This document shows positions 53,688 through 63,495 of a DNA stretch of 64,000 nucleotides, piece after piece. Made by a program: the position numbers and the translations under genes. Source of the DNA: Lysobacter sp. BMK333-48F3 (GTDB lineage Bacteria; Pseudomonadota; Gammaproteobacteria; Xanthomonadales; Xanthomonadaceae); the NCBI RefSeq assembly GCF_019733395.1, contig NZ_JAIHOO010000001.1, forward strand, positions 186,001 to 250,000. Direction: 5' to 3'. The notes under the pieces are model-generated. The model saw only the letters and a list, made by a program, of their open reading frames with translations, did not search any database and was not told the DNA's origin. The first letter of the stretch is position 1; the number at the start of each line of letters is the position of its first letter.

Positions 53688-54350
53688 CTACAGTTCGATG
53701 TCCCGGCCGGGATGCGCCAGGTCGTAGACCAGGTTCGCCTGCATGTCGCTGCCGTCGTCCAGCTTCTGCCTGAGCGCGTACTCGCTGCGTCCGTCGCCCA
53801 GGCGGCGCTCGCCGACCAGGCGAATCCGATTCAGGCAGGAGGCAATCACCGAGGTGTTGCTGACCGAGCCGCCTGCGGCGTCGAACGCCAGGTTCAGCAG
53901 CGTCGTCTCGCGCCCCTTGCGGCAGCGTCCGTGGTCGACCTCCGGATCGCTCGACGCTTCCACCCGCAGCAACAGGTCAAAACGTTCGCCGCGATCTTCC
54001 TGGCCCAGGATCGCGACGCGTTCGATCCGGCGCACCGGGTCGGCGAAGATCTGCTCCATCGGCAGCGCGAACGTGCGCACCGCGCTCGTCAGCTGCAGGC
54101 TTCGCCCATCGCCGGCGACATCGACCTGCGCCGGGCGTTGCGGTTCCCGCCGCGGCGGCGGCGGCTTCGGACGCTCGTCCTCGTCCTGCCGAATCCGCTG
54201 TGTCGAATCGTCTGGCGCACTCGATGGCGCGCGCCTGCGCTCGGCGGCCTCGTCCGCGGCAGGCGGCGCGGCCGCCGGGGTGCAGCCCAGCGCGGCGACG
54301 ACGATCAAGATCGCGCTGGCGCAGCGCACAGCGAAGCGGTATCGATTCAT
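53688..54350 (-). CDS. Lipoprotein of unknown function, twin 1
   Basis: The 220-residue product has a lipoprotein signal (lipobox ALGC, about Cys 23), a proline- and arginine-rich linker (about 24-75) and a beta-rich domain with RRIERVAILGQEDRGERFDLLLRVEASSDPEVDHGRCRKGRE, a second Cys in IASCLNRIRLVGERR and the end QANLVYDLAHPGRDIEL. It shares this whole domain with the next gene, including both Cys, which may form a disulphide. The family is not recognised. It presumably sits on a membrane, facing the periplasm. Confidence 0.75.
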   Translation of the reverse strand: MNRYRFAVRCASAILIVVAALGCTPAAAPPAADEAAERRRAPSSAPDDSTQRIRQDEDERPKPPPPRREPQRPAQVDVAGDGRSLQLTSAVRTFALPMEQIFADPVRRIERVAILGQEDRGERFDLLLRVEASSDPEVDHGRCRKGRETTLLNLAFDAAGGSVSNTSVIASCLNRIRLVGERRLGDGRSEYALRQKLDDGSDMQANLVYDLAHPGRDIEL

Positions 54351-54520
54351 GCGGTTCCTTGGTCAGACAGGCAGGAACGCTTCCGCCCAGATCCGTGGAT
54401 TCGCGAGGCGCGACGAAAGCATTCGGCTTAGGGTGTGCGCCGCAGACCGTCGCCTATGAAGCGATCCGATCGGACCGGAACCGCCGGACCAGCGAGGTCG
54501 ACGCGACGGCGCCGCGCGAT

Positions 54521-55111
54521 CTACAGGGTGATGTCGGCGCCCGGATGGCGCAGGTCGTACACCAGGTAAACCGGCCAGGTATCGCCTTCGGCATAAGTGT
54601 GTTCGAGGTCGTACTCGACCCGATCGCCCTGGCGGCGCTCGGCGACCAGGCGGGTGCGCTTGAGGCAGGATTCCAGATCGTGGCTGCCGCTGACCTGGTT
54701 GTCGTTGCCGTCGAACGCCAGGGTGCGCAGCACCACCTCGCGGCCGTCGCGGCAGCGGCCGCCCTCGGCCTTGGGATCGCTGGCGCCTTCGATGCGCAGC
54801 AACAGGTCGAAGCGCTCGCCCTTGTCCTCCTGGCCCAGGATCGTCACCCGGTCGATCTTGCGCACCCGGCCGTCGAACACATCGGCGATTTCGATCGGGA
54901 ATTCGCGGATCGCCGTGACCACGTCGACGCGTTGGCCGTCGGCGGCGACCGCCGCCTGGGCCGGACGCGCCGGCGGCTTGGCGGGAACCGGCGCGGCGGC
55001 GGGCTTGACCGCCGCGGCGGCCGGTTGCGACTGCGACGAGCAAGCGGCCAGAACGGCGACGGCCAGGGCGGCCAGCGATGGGCGCAGCATTACGAAACGA
55101 CCGGAACGCAT
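54521..55111 (-). CDS. Lipoprotein of unknown function, twin 2
   Basis: The 196-residue product has a lipobox LAAC in LAVAVLAACSSQS, an Ala/Pro linker (about 30-55), then the same domain as twin 1: RKIDRVTILGQEDKGERFDLLLRIEGASDPKAEGGRCRDGREVVL, LESCLKRTRLVAERRQGDRVEYDL and YLVYDLRHPGADITL. Start 55111 follows AAGGA. The two genes are head-to-tail with 170 bases between, pointing to a tandem duplication that has since diverged mostly in the linkers. Confidence 0.75.
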   Translation of the reverse strand: MRSGRFVMLRPSLAALAVAVLAACSSQSQPAAAAVKPAAAPVPAKPPARPAQAAVAADGQRVDVVTAIREFPIEIADVFDGRVRKIDRVTILGQEDKGERFDLLLRIEGASDPKAEGGRCRDGREVVLRTLAFDGNDNQVSGSHDLESCLKRTRLVAERRQGDRVEYDLEHTYAEGDTWPVYLVYDLRHPGADITL

Positions 55112-55210
55112 GGTGATCCTTCACTCGGGCATGCGACGAAGCGTCGCCGCCGCGCAGCATAGTCGAATGCGCGCCTCGTGCGGCAAGGCTGCGCCGCACT
55201 ACGGTCGCGC

Positions 55211-55639
55211 TCAGCTGGCGATGTAACGCTGCAGTTGGTCGAGTTCGAGCTGCTGGTCTTCGATCACCGCCTTGACCAGGTCGCCGATCGACACCACTCC
55301 GACCACCCGGCCGGCGTCGACCACCGGCAGGTGGCGGATGCGGCGCTCGGTGACGATCTGCATGCAGCGGTCGGCGCTGTCGCCGAGCCCGACCACCACC
55401 ACCTCGGCGGTCATGATCGCGTGCACCGGCGTGTCCGCCGACGAGCGTCCCTGCAGCACGATCTTGCGCGCGTAGTCGCGCTCGGAGAGGATCCCGGCCA
55501 GTCGCGGCCCCTCCATCACCAGCACCGCGCCGATGCGTTTCTCGGCCATCAGCCGGATCGCGTCGATCACCGGCGCATCGGGCCCGATCGCGTGGATCTC
55601 AGGCGCTTTCGCCTCCAACAACTGTCGTACCGTGCGCAT
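55211..55639 (-). CDS. CBS-domain-pair protein
   Basis: The 142-residue product is a stand-alone Bateman module: two CBS domains (about 8-65 and 75-132; motifs DAIRLMAEKRIGAVLVME and LSERDYARKIVLQGR, then CMQIVTERRIRHLPVVDAGRVVGVVSIGDLVKAVI). Such proteins bind adenine nucleotides and modulate partners. AAGGAGA supports the ATG at 55639; the frame also reaches an ATG at 55657. The first 41 bases overlap the end of the glycosyltransferase gene, so both are probably on one transcript. Confidence 0.93.
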   Translation of the reverse strand: MRTVRQLLEAKAPEIHAIGPDAPVIDAIRLMAEKRIGAVLVMEGPRLAGILSERDYARKIVLQGRSSADTPVHAIMTAEVVVVGLGDSADRCMQIVTERRIRHLPVVDAGRVVGVVSIGDLVKAVIEDQQLELDQLQRYIAS

Positions 55640-56633
55640 GGCCGTCTCCTTCCGCAAGCTGGGGAAACCGCTTCGGCTCCGAGCATACTCCTGGCGCGGG
55701 CTGCCAGGTGTCGATCAGGTACAGGGGCCGCTGTTTGGACTCCTCGTACAGCCGGCCCAGGTACTCGCCGATCAGGCCGAGCGCGATCAACTGCACCCCG
55801 CCCAGGAACAGGATCACCGCCATCATCGTCGGCCAGCCCTGCACCGGGTCGCCGAACAGCAACGCCTTGAGCACCACCTTGATCGCGAACGCGAACGCCA
55901 CCAGCGCCGTGGCCAGGCCCAGGTAGGTGGCCAGGCGCAGCGGCGCGGTCGAGAAACTGGTGATGCCCTCCAGGGCCAGGTTCCACAGCCGCCACAGGTT
56001 GAACTTGCTGGCCCCGGCCACCCGCGCCTCGCGGTGGTACGGCAGGGCGACGCGGTTGTAGCCGACCCAGCCGAACAGGCCTTTCATGAAGCGGTGCCGC
56101 TCGCGCAACTGGCGCAGCGCATCGAGCGCGCGCGGCGAGAGCAGGCGGAAATCGCCGGTATCGGCCGGAATCGGGGTGCGCGAGAGGCGGCCGATGATCC
56201 GGTAGAAGGCGTGCGCGGTGCCGCGCTTGAGCCAGCCCTCGCCTTCGCGCTCCATGCGCGTGCCATAGACGTCGTCGTAGCCCTGCCGCCACAACGCCAC
56301 GAACTGCGGGATCAGTTCCGGCGGGTCCTGGCCGTCGGCGTCCAGGATCAGCGCCGCGCCCTGCTCGACCCGGTCCAGGCCGGCGGTCAGCGCCGCTTCC
56401 TTGCCGAAGTTGCGCGACAGCCGCAGCAGGGCCACGCGCGGATCGTGCGCGGCGAACGCCTGCAGGATCTCCCAGGTGCGGTCGCGGCTGCCGTCGTCGA
56501 CGTACAGCACGCGTCCGTCGACGCCGTCCGCCGCCAGCGCGTCCAGCGCCGCGGCGATGCGCGGCTGCAGCAGCGGCAGGCTCTGCTCTTCCTCGAAGGC
56601 GGCCAGGACGACGGTGACGCGTTCGCGATTCAT
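55599..56633 (-). CDS. Family 2 glycosyltransferase, polyprenyl-phosphate type
   Basis: The 344-residue product has a GT-A domain (about 5-220) with VTVVLAAFEEEQSLPLL, the nucleotide-binding YVDDGSRDRTWEIL, the metal-binding region ILDADGQDPPELIPQF, and DTGDFRLLSPRALDAL, then two C-terminal membrane helices (about 232-255 and 270-292). This is the layout of DPM1-like, GtrB and ArnC enzymes that load a sugar onto undecaprenyl phosphate at the inner membrane. The sugar is unknown. ATG 56633 gives the usual start; another ATG lies nine bases upstream. Confidence 0.92.
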   Translation of the reverse strand: MNRERVTVVLAAFEEEQSLPLLQPRIAAALDALAADGVDGRVLYVDDGSRDRTWEILQAFAAHDPRVALLRLSRNFGKEAALTAGLDRVEQGAALILDADGQDPPELIPQFVALWRQGYDDVYGTRMEREGEGWLKRGTAHAFYRIIGRLSRTPIPADTGDFRLLSPRALDALRQLRERHRFMKGLFGWVGYNRVALPYHREARVAGASKFNLWRLWNLALEGITSFSTAPLRLATYLGLATALVAFAFAIKVVLKALLFGDPVQGWPTMMAVILFLGGVQLIALGLIGEYLGRLYEESKQRPLYLIDTWQPAPGVCSEPKRFPQLAEGDGHAHGTTVVGGESA

Positions 56634-56721
56634 GCCGCGCATAGTAGCCGCGCCGCGGCGTTGCGGAACGTGATCGCGCCGGCTGCGGCGGGCCCCGCCA
56701 TGGCGGCCTCGGCCGCCGGCC

Positions 56722-57492
56722 TCATTCGATCCGCTTGAGGTAGCCGTCGCCGCCGATGTAGCGCATCTGGCGCTGGATGGCGCCGGCCCGGCGCTGCACG
56801 TAGGGGCCGGGGCGGGCGATGCTGTAGCGCTTGGGATTGGGCAGCACCGCCGCCATGCGCGCAGCCTCGGCCGGCGCCAGCCGCGCGGCGTCCTTGCGGT
56901 AGTAGGTGCGCGCCGCCGCCTGGGCGCCGTACACGCCGTCGCCGAACTCGGCGATGTTGGCGTAGACCTCGATGATCCGGCGCTTCGGCCACAGGGTCTC
57001 GATCAGCAGGGTGTACCAGGCCTCCACGCCCTTGCGCACCCAACTGCGCCCGCTCCACAGGAACAGGTTCTTGGCGGTCTGCTGGCTGATCGTGCTGCCG
57101 CCGCGCACCTTGCGGCCGCGGGCGTTGTTCTTGCGCGCCTTCTCGATCGCCTTGAGGTCGAAGCCGAAGTGCTCGGCGAAGTTCTGGTCCTCCGAGGCGA
57201 CCAGGGCCACCGGCAGGTTGGGCGAGATCTGGTCCAGGTCGCGCCAGTCGTAGGCGATGCGGAAGCCGAACTCGCCCTGGCCCCAGGCCTCGAACTGGCG
57301 GATCAGCATGAACGCCGACAGCGGCGGGTCGACGAAGCGCAGGGTCGCGACCTGCAGGATCGAGGCCAACACGAACAGCAGCGGCAGCGCCATCAGCCAG
57401 CGCAGCCAGCGCCGCAGCCGGCGCGGCCGCGGCGCGGAAACGGCGGCCGCCCCGGTCGCGGCGGCATCCGGACGGGGGGTCAAGTCTTGCAC
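56722..57492 (-). CDS. mtgA: Monofunctional peptidoglycan glycosyltransferase
   Basis: MtgA polymerises lipid II into glycan strands. The 256-residue product has a membrane helix (about 30-50) and a GT51 domain with the catalytic Glu in [17 protein letters not shown], the [16 protein letters not shown] motif, the [27 protein letters not shown] stretch with the second catalytic Glu, and [17 protein letters not shown]. There is no transpeptidase domain. It is divergent from hslO; nothing notable is seen in 57493-57671. Confidence 0.96.
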   Translation of the reverse strand: MQDLTPRPDAAATGAAAVSAPRPRRLRRWLRWLMALPLLFVLASILQVATLRFVDPPLSAFMLIRQFEAWGQGEFGFRIAYDWRDLDQISPNLPVALVASEDQNFAEHFGFDLKAIEKARKNNARGRKVRGGSTISQQTAKNLFLWSGRSWVRKGVEAWYTLLIETLWPKRRIIEVYANIAEFGDGVYGAQAAARTYYRKDAARLAPAEAARMAAVLPNPKRYSIARPGPYVQRRAGAIQRQMRYIGGDGYLKRIE

Positions 57493-57671
57493 CGACGCCC
57501 CTCCGACCCCACTGTGGATGCGACGCGCGCCCGCATCGCTGCCCTCGGTACCGATCGCGTCGGCATGCCTACTCCCCCTTTCACCAGAACGCCTACAGGA
57601 ACGCGCGCATTATCCGCGAAGCCGCGCCCGCATTCGCAGCCGGGGCCGCTCGCGCGTTCGAGACCGCCAAG

Positions 57672-58586
57672 ATGACCGATTCCCAGACCGCCCCCGCCGC
57701 CGACCACGACCGTCTGACCCGCTTCCTGATCGAGGGCGCCGGGGTCCGCGGCGTGCGCGTCCACCTGCACGACACCTGGCGGCAGATCCGCGAACGCGCC
57801 GAGTACCCGGCCGCGGCGGCCGAACTGCTGGGCGAGGCCGCCGCTGCGGCGGCCCTGTTCACCGGCCACGCCAAGGTCGACGGGCGGCTGTCGGTGCAGC
57901 TGCGCGGCGACGGCGCCCTGCGCACCTTGTTCGCCGAATGCACCTCCGCCGGCACCCTGCGCGGGATCGCCCAGCTCGCCGAGGACGGCGGCACGGTCTC
58001 GCGCGACCTGCGCGAACTCGGCCCCGAGGCGATGCTGGCGATCACCATCGAAAACCCCGGCCTGCACGGCCGCGAGCCGGTCCGCTACCAGGGCCTGGTG
58101 GCGCTGGAGTCGGACTCCCTGGCCGGCGCCTTCGAGGGCTATTTCCGCCAGTCCGAACAGCTGCCGACCCGGCTGCTGCTGGCCGCCGACGAGCGCCAGG
58201 CCGCCGGCCTGATGCTGCAGAAGCTGCCCGGCGACCAGGGCGACGACGACGGCTGGGCCCGGGTCGGGGCGCTGTTCGACACCCTGCGCGCCGGCGAGCT
58301 GCTGGAGCTGCCCACCGAAACCCTGCTGACCCGGCTGTTCCACGAGGACGGGGTCCAGTTGCTCGGCGGCAAGCCGCTGGGCTTCGCCTGCTCCTGCTCG
58401 CGCGAGCGGGTCGAGGCGATGCTGGTCTCGCTCGGCCGCGAGGAGGCCGACGCCGCCGCGGCCGACGGCGAGGCCCGGGTCCGCTGCGAGTTCTGCGGCC
58501 AGAGCTACCGCTTCGACCAGGGCCAGATCGCCGGCCTGTTCGCCGCCGCCGCGGCCGAAGTCGAGGCGCCGCAACGCCTGCAATGA
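57672..58586 (+). CDS. hslO: Hsp33 redox-regulated holdase chaperone
   Basis: Hsp33 binds unfolding proteins under oxidative stress and is switched on when its zinc site is oxidised. The 304-residue product has the conserved core (EAAAAAALFTGHAKVDGRLSVQLRGDGALRTLFAEC, DGGTVSRDLRELG) and the C-terminal redox switch with C-x-C in FACSCSRERVEAML and C-x-x-C in RCEFCGQSYRFD. All four zinc Cys are present, so redox control should be intact. Confidence 0.96.
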   Translation: MTDSQTAPAADHDRLTRFLIEGAGVRGVRVHLHDTWRQIRERAEYPAAAAELLGEAAAAAALFTGHAKVDGRLSVQLRGDGALRTLFAECTSAGTLRGIAQLAEDGGTVSRDLRELGPEAMLAITIENPGLHGREPVRYQGLVALESDSLAGAFEGYFRQSEQLPTRLLLAADERQAAGLMLQKLPGDQGDDDGWARVGALFDTLRAGELLELPTETLLTRLFHEDGVQLLGGKPLGFACSCSRERVEAMLVSLGREEADAAAADGEARVRCEFCGQSYRFDQGQIAGLFAAAAAEVEAPQRLQ

Positions 58587-58643
58587 GCGGCCGGATCCGC
58601 GACGAACGGTCTCGTGGATCCGAGATTTGGGATCCATATCCGA

Positions 58644-58675
58644 TTGTTAAATAAACATAAACCGACTATAGTCGG
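58644..58675 (+). promoter_or_regulatory. Promoter overlapped by a palindromic operator
   Basis: TTGTTA (58644-58649) and TATAGT (58667-58672) are 17 bases apart. The -10 box lies inside the perfect 14-base palindrome CCGACTATAGTCGG (58662-58675), so a dimeric repressor there would block RNA polymerase. A small stem (GACCGG/CCGGTC, about 58697-58714) follows in the leader. Confidence 0.7.
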
Positions 58676-58744
58676 AGTTGCCTAACGGGGAACTTCGACC
58701 GGCTTCATCCGGTCATAACGGTCGGTCCACGCACTGCGAGATCC

Positions 58745-59593
58745 ATGCTCAAGCTCCTGCGCCCATTGTCGCTCGCCCTGACGCTCGCCTTCGGCGTGGC
58801 GACGGGCGCGCACGCGCAGGTCATGCCGGGCAAGCGCGCGGACACCACTTACTTGCCGGTCTGGAACCACAACGGCAAGCTCGAATACCTGTTGCAGCTG
58901 GAGCCGGCCAATCAGCAGGCCGCCACCCGCTGGAAGCTCGGCGACAGCTCCGTCGACGCCACCCTCGGCCTGGATGCGGGCGACGGCCTGGGCCTGGTCT
59001 GCGACCGCAGGACCGGCCTGGCCGGCGCGATCGGCAACCTCGCCAATCACTGCCTGCTCGCCGCCCTGGACGACGACGGCGACGACAGCCGCCAGATCTC
59101 CGCCGGCGCCAGCCTCAACCGTCCGGGTGGACGGGTCGGCGTGACCCTCGGCAGCGGCCGCGACACCTTGCCCGCCTGGCTCAGCCCGAACAGCCGCACC
59201 AGCCGGGTCGATCAGAACACCCTGACCGTCTACGTGCAGAAGAAGATCGGCGACGAGGCCATGGTCTCGATCGGCGGCACCAAGGCGCGCGCGCGCCTGA
59301 TCCCTGCCGGCGAAGTACCGAACGTGGCCGACCGCTGGAGCAGCAAGAGCTTCAGCATTGGCGCCGGGATCGGCAACTTCGCCGCCAACATCGTCGGCCG
59401 GGTGGTCAACACGCCCGCGCCCGGCCAGTGGGAAGCGCTGGGCGTCGGCCTGACCTGGCGCACCCCGTGGAGCGGCCAGCTCACCGTGGGCGCCGAGAAC
59501 GTCGTGACCCGCGGCAAGAACCCGTTCGCGCCGAGCAACGGCAACAAGGACGAGGGCACCGTGCCCTACGTCCGCTACGAACAAGACCTGTAA
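58745..59593 (+). CDS. Exported protein of unknown function, probably outer-membrane or periplasmic
   Basis: The 282-residue product has a clear signal peptide (MLKLLRPLSLALTLAFGVATGAHAQ). The mature part alternates polar and hydrophobic residues in short segments (SVDATLGLDAGDGLGLVC, TVYVQKKIGDEAMVSIGGTKARARLI, FSIGAGIGNFAANIVGRVV, ALGVGLTWRTPWSGQLTVGAENVV), suggesting a small beta-barrel or beta-sandwich. The LTVGAENVV piece near the end resembles a barrel's last strands, but the last residue is Leu rather than Phe. I do not recognise a named family. It is controlled by the palindromic promoter just upstream. Confidence 0.75.
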   Translation: MLKLLRPLSLALTLAFGVATGAHAQVMPGKRADTTYLPVWNHNGKLEYLLQLEPANQQAATRWKLGDSSVDATLGLDAGDGLGLVCDRRTGLAGAIGNLANHCLLAALDDDGDDSRQISAGASLNRPGGRVGVTLGSGRDTLPAWLSPNSRTSRVDQNTLTVYVQKKIGDEAMVSIGGTKARARLIPAGEVPNVADRWSSKSFSIGAGIGNFAANIVGRVVNTPAPGQWEALGVGLTWRTPWSGQLTVGAENVVTRGKNPFAPSNGNKDEGTVPYVRYEQDL

Positions 59594-60160
59594 GTCCGGC
59601 GTCGTCGCGGCGCAGCGAGCGCGCTTCTTTATCGAGCGCCTTTTCTCTTTCTCTATATAGATAGCGGCAGGCCGGCGCCTGCGGCGTTCGCGCGCCTTGC
59701 CCGACTGCGGCCTGCACGGCCGCCATCCGGAAGCGACGGTCATCGTCGCCGATGATTCCCGGGCGAACCCCTTCGAAGCACGCGCCGCGGGCCCGGCCCC
59801 GCCGGCCGCTCGCACTCGGCACATTGTCGTAGGCACGCCGCTGCGCCGGTACCTCGGCCGGGCCGCCCCGCGACGGGAGCAGGAACCGCGGCCCGCGCGC
59901 ACCAGGCCTCCGGCATCGGCGCCGGGACGGCGCGCCACCTACCCCAGACCGCTTCGCAGCGCCGCCCCCAACCGACGGATCGCCCAATTCAGCAAAGACC
60001 GGCGCCTGACGAGAATCGGTTGCATTCAGGCCCCATTTCTGGGTCTAAACACGATTTTTACCACCCTAACTCCCTATTCATAATTTATCTACCGACCTGT
60101 TTGCCGATTCACTTTGCTGCACCTGCTCACACAGATGCCACAAATCGACAATTCGCGACG
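59594..60160. other. Long intergenic region upstream of the first TonB receptor
   Basis: No gene is supported here. From 59690 to 60000 the sequence is very GC-rich without coding bias in any frame. From about 60010 it turns AT-rich (TTTCTGGGTC, CCCTATTCATAATTTATC), typical of an upstream activation region. A weak GCGC-loop-GCGC stem followed by CTTTTCTC (about 59630-59650) may end the preceding transcript. Confidence 0.5.
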
Positions 60161-60200
60161 CTTAACAACACTTTAATTTTCCGAAGTGTGCAGTTACGAT
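60161..60200 (+). promoter_or_regulatory. Promoter of the first TonB-dependent receptor
   Basis: CTTAACAACACTTTAATT (60161-60178), 16 bases, then TACGAT (60195-60200). The same 18-mer and spacing recur before the second receptor at 63364. The ATG follows after an 85-base leader. Confidence 0.7.
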
Positions 60201-60285
60201 CCGGCGAGCTTGCTGGATTTGGTGTGCCTATTTGCCCCACCCAGCGGGTCCACGGGTAACACAAAACAGACTCGGAGAGAGAGAA

Positions 60286-63261
60286 ATGACCTTCAAGACC
60301 ACCCAGCTCCGCGACGCGATTGCATTCGCGCTCGCGGTGGGTAGCACCGCCCTGGTCGGCACCGGCGTGGCTTTCGCGCAGGAAACCGAGAGCAAGGAAG
60401 CCACCACGCTCGATCGCGTCGAAGTGACCGGTTCGCGCATCCGCCAGGTCGACATCGAAACCGCCGCGCCGGTGCTGCAGATCAGCCGCGCCGAGATCGA
60501 GAAGCAGGGCTTCAAGTCGGTCGCCGACATCCTGCAGAACATCACCGCCGCCGGCTCGCCGGCGATCAGCCGCACCTCGCCGCTGAGCTCGGGTGAAGCG
60601 GTCGGTGGCTACTACATCGATCTGCGCAACCTCGGCGCCAACCGCACCCTGGTGCTGGTCAACGGCAAGCGCCTGGGCGCGACCAACGACGGTCTGCAGG
60701 ACGTGGCCTCGATCCCCTCGGCGATCGTCGAGCGCATCGAAATCCTCAAGGACGGCGCTTCGACCATCTACGGTTCGGACGCGATCGCGGGCGTGATCAA
60801 CATCATCACCCGCAAGAACTTCGAAGGCGCCGAAGCCAACGCCTACATGGGCCAGTGGGGCCAGGGCGACGGCACCCGCCAGAACTACGACTTCACCATC
60901 GGCTTCACCGGCGACCGCGGCTCGGTGACCATCGGTGCGGAATACACCAAGGAAGATCCGGTGTGGGCCCGCGACCGCTGGTTCTCGATCGCCCGCTTCC
61001 CGACCGGCGACAAGAGCGAGCCGCGCGACTTCGGCTTCTCCGGCACCACCCAGTGGGGCGCGCTGCTGATCCCGACCGGCGCCACCCTGCCGAACGGCAC
61101 CCCGGCCATGGGCGCTCCGCGCTTCCTCGCCCGCGAAACCCCGGGCCTGGATCCGCGCAACATCGCCAACTTCCGCGCCCGCAACGGCTCGGACGTCTCG
61201 CTGCCGGCCGAACAGTCGACCGTGTATAGCGGCATCGAGCGCAAGTCGCTGTTCGTCAACGCCAGCTACGACATCGCCGACTGGCTGCGTTTCGAAACCG
61301 ACATGCTGTACACCGACCGCGAATCGTTCGCCCAGAACGCCGGTTATCCGTACCAGTCGGCCGTGCTGTCGCCGGGCTTCAACAGCCCGATCTCGGTCGA
61401 CAGCTACTTCAACCCGGTCGGCAACCAGCGCACCGGCGCCCTGCCCGCCGGCGTGACCGCTCCGACCTTCGTGCACTTCGTGCGCCGCGGTTGGGAAGTG
61501 CCGCGTCAGGTCCGCAACAGCCTGACCACCTACCGCTTCACCGGTACCTTCAGCGGTTCGTTCGAAGTCGGCGACAAGATTTGGGATTGGGACGCCGGCT
61601 ACCTGTACAACCAGAACAAGGGCGTGCAGATCAGCACCGGCAACCTCAACGTCGCCAACGTGCGCCGTGCGGTCGGCCCGTCGTTCCTCAACGCCAACGG
61701 CCAGGTCCAGTGCGGCACCCCGGGCGCGCCGATTCCGCTCGGCGTCGGCGGCGGCCAGTGCACCCCGTGGAACCCGCTGCTGCCGTTCGGCTACGCCGGC
61801 TCCAACGGTCTGAACGACCCGAACGTGCAGAAGTTCCTGTACCAGAACGGTCAGGCCACCTCGGAAACCAAGACGGTCGACTACTTCGTCAACCTGAGCG
61901 GCGCGATCGCCACCCTGCCGGCCGGCGACCTGAGCCTGGCGGTGGGTTACGAGCACCGTAAGGAAAGCGGCTTCTTCTCGCCGGACGCGATCTCGCAGAC
62001 CGGCGGCTCGACCGACCTGGCCAGCGGCCCGACCTCCGGCGCCTACAACCTCGACGAGTTCTACGCCGAGTTGCAGATCCCGGTCCTGGCCGACGTCACC
62101 GGCGCGAAGGAACTGACCTTCAACGTCGCGACCCGCTACTCCGACTACGACACCTTCGGCAACACCACCAACAGCAAGTTCGGCTTCAAGTGGAAGCCGA
62201 TCGACTCGCTGCTGGTCCGCGGCACCTGGTCGGAAGGCTTCCGCGCCCCGACCATCGCCGACCTGTACGGCGGCCTGGGTCAGTCGTTCTCGTTCTACAC
62301 CGACGCCTGCGACACCCTGTTCGGCGACGCCGCCGGCAACACCCGTTGCCGTCGCGACGTGCCGGTCGGCTTCCGTCAGGCCGCCAACACCCCGAGCGGT
62401 CTCGCCCCGGGCCCGGGCACCCAGACCAACACGCCGTTCCTGTCGGGTTCGAACGACAAGCTGGTTCCGGAAACCTCCACCTCGAAGACCTTCGGCGTGG
62501 TGTGGAGCCCGACCTTCGTCGACAACCTGAACCTGTCGCTCGACTGGTGGAACATCAAGATCGAGAACGCGATCACCGCCGACACCCCGACCCAGGTGCT
62601 GGCCGACTGCTACACCCGTGGCATCGAATCGCGCTGCAACACCGCCCAGGATCCGGCCCGCTCGCGCTTCGTGCGTGATCCGATCACCGGCAACATCACC
62701 AGCTTCATCTTCGCGCCGATCAACGTGGGCTACAACGAAGTCGAAGGTTTCGACTTCGATGTGAACTATCGTCTCGACACCGAGTGGGGCCGGTTCGGCG
62801 TTGCCTGGCTCAACAGCTACACCACCAAGAACGAGCTGCAGACCGACATCCTCGGCGAAGCCGCTCCGACCCAGCAGAACGGCTTCGGCGGCTTCTTCCG
62901 CATCCGTTCGAACCTCAACCTGAGCTGGGACAAGGGTCCGTGGGGCTTCACCTGGGGCATGCGTTACTACTCCGGCGTGAAGGAAGAGTGCTACTTCGAC
63001 GACCGCTGCTCGCTGCCGGACTACATGGCTCCGGACACCAACGGCGAAGTGTCGCCGAAGAACGAGATCGGCTCGAACACCTTCCACGACATGCAGGTCC
63101 GCTTCAACGCGCCGTGGAACGCCACCATCGCGGTCGGCGCCAACAACGTGTTCGAGCACTACGCCGCTCCGCAGTACGATCAGCCGAACTCGGGCTACTC
63201 GTACTACGGCGGCTACGACATCGGCCGTTTCGTGTACTTCAAGTACCAGCAGCGCTTCTAA
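60286..63261 (+). CDS. TonB-dependent outer-membrane receptor, Oar-like (first)
   Basis: The 991-residue product imports large nutrients across the outer membrane using TonB energy. It has a signal peptide (cleavage near GVAFAQE), a short linker with a possible TonB box near [13 protein letters not shown], a plug domain (about 45-175; [54 protein letters not shown]) and a 22-strand barrel whose last strand ends YFKYQQRF, the Phe needed for outer-membrane insertion. Cysteine pairs (CTPWNP; CYFDDRC) suggest loop disulphides. The ATG follows GGAGAGAGAG. The substrate is unknown; no N-terminal signalling extension is present. Confidence 0.95.
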   Translation: MTFKTTQLRDAIAFALAVGSTALVGTGVAFAQETESKEATTLDRVEVTGSRIRQVDIETAAPVLQISRAEIEKQGFKSVADILQNITAAGSPAISRTSPLSSGEAVGGYYIDLRNLGANRTLVLVNGKRLGATNDGLQDVASIPSAIVERIEILKDGASTIYGSDAIAGVINIITRKNFEGAEANAYMGQWGQGDGTRQNYDFTIGFTGDRGSVTIGAEYTKEDPVWARDRWFSIARFPTGDKSEPRDFGFSGTTQWGALLIPTGATLPNGTPAMGAPRFLARETPGLDPRNIANFRARNGSDVSLPAEQSTVYSGIERKSLFVNASYDIADWLRFETDMLYTDRESFAQNAGYPYQSAVLSPGFNSPISVDSYFNPVGNQRTGALPAGVTAPTFVHFVRRGWEVPRQVRNSLTTYRFTGTFSGSFEVGDKIWDWDAGYLYNQNKGVQISTGNLNVANVRRAVGPSFLNANGQVQCGTPGAPIPLGVGGGQCTPWNPLLPFGYAGSNGLNDPNVQKFLYQNGQATSETKTVDYFVNLSGAIATLPAGDLSLAVGYEHRKESGFFSPDAISQTGGSTDLASGPTSGAYNLDEFYAELQIPVLADVTGAKELTFNVATRYSDYDTFGNTTNSKFGFKWKPIDSLLVRGTWSEGFRAPTIADLYGGLGQSFSFYTDACDTLFGDAAGNTRCRRDVPVGFRQAANTPSGLAPGPGTQTNTPFLSGSNDKLVPETSTSKTFGVVWSPTFVDNLNLSLDWWNIKIENAITADTPTQVLADCYTRGIESRCNTAQDPARSRFVRDPITGNITSFIFAPINVGYNEVEGFDFDVNYRLDTEWGRFGVAWLNSYTTKNELQTDILGEAAPTQQNGFGGFFRIRSNLNLSWDKGPWGFTWGMRYYSGVKEECYFDDRCSLPDYMAPDTNGEVSPKNEIGSNTFHDMQVRFNAPWNATIAVGANNVFEHYAAPQYDQPNSGYSYYGGYDIGRFVYFKYQQRF

Positions 63262-63285
63262 GCAACACCGCGGCACCGCAACATG

Positions 63286-63316
63286 AACACGGCCCCCTCG
63301 GGGGCCGTGTTTTTTT
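63286..63316 (+). terminator. Rho-independent terminator of the first receptor
   Basis: AACACGGCCCCC (63286-63297), loop TCG, GGGGCCGTGTT and a run of seven T. It lies 25 bases after the receptor stop codon and separates the two receptors. Confidence 0.92.
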
Positions 63317-63363
63317 GTGCCTGCGGAACTGCGTCGCAGAACGACAAGCGACAGAAATTCGCA

Positions 63364-63403
63364 CTTAACAACACTTTAATTAGTGCGCCAAGCCGTCTAC
63401 TAT
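63364..63403 (+). promoter_or_regulatory. Promoter of the second TonB-dependent receptor
   Basis: CTTAACAACACTTTAATT (63364-63381), 16 bases, then TACTAT (63398-63403). It is the counterpart of the promoter at 60161. The leader to the ATG is 92 bases. Confidence 0.7.
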
Positions 63404-63495
63404 CGACGCGGCTTTGCCAACTTAGGCCTGTTTTTTCACGCCCCTTGGCCAGCCCCCTTACGGGATCCGTTCGTTCAGGACACTTGGAGAGAGAG

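Noticed and set aside
59481..60083. A gene in the gap between the exported protein and the first TonB receptor
   Set aside because: Frames on both strands are Arg/Pro/Ala-rich without motifs, ribosome sites or sensible starts.
60127..63276. A 1,049-codon minus-strand frame over the first TonB receptor
   Set aside because: The plus strand clearly encodes a complete receptor with signal peptide and terminal Phe; the antisense frame has no family features.
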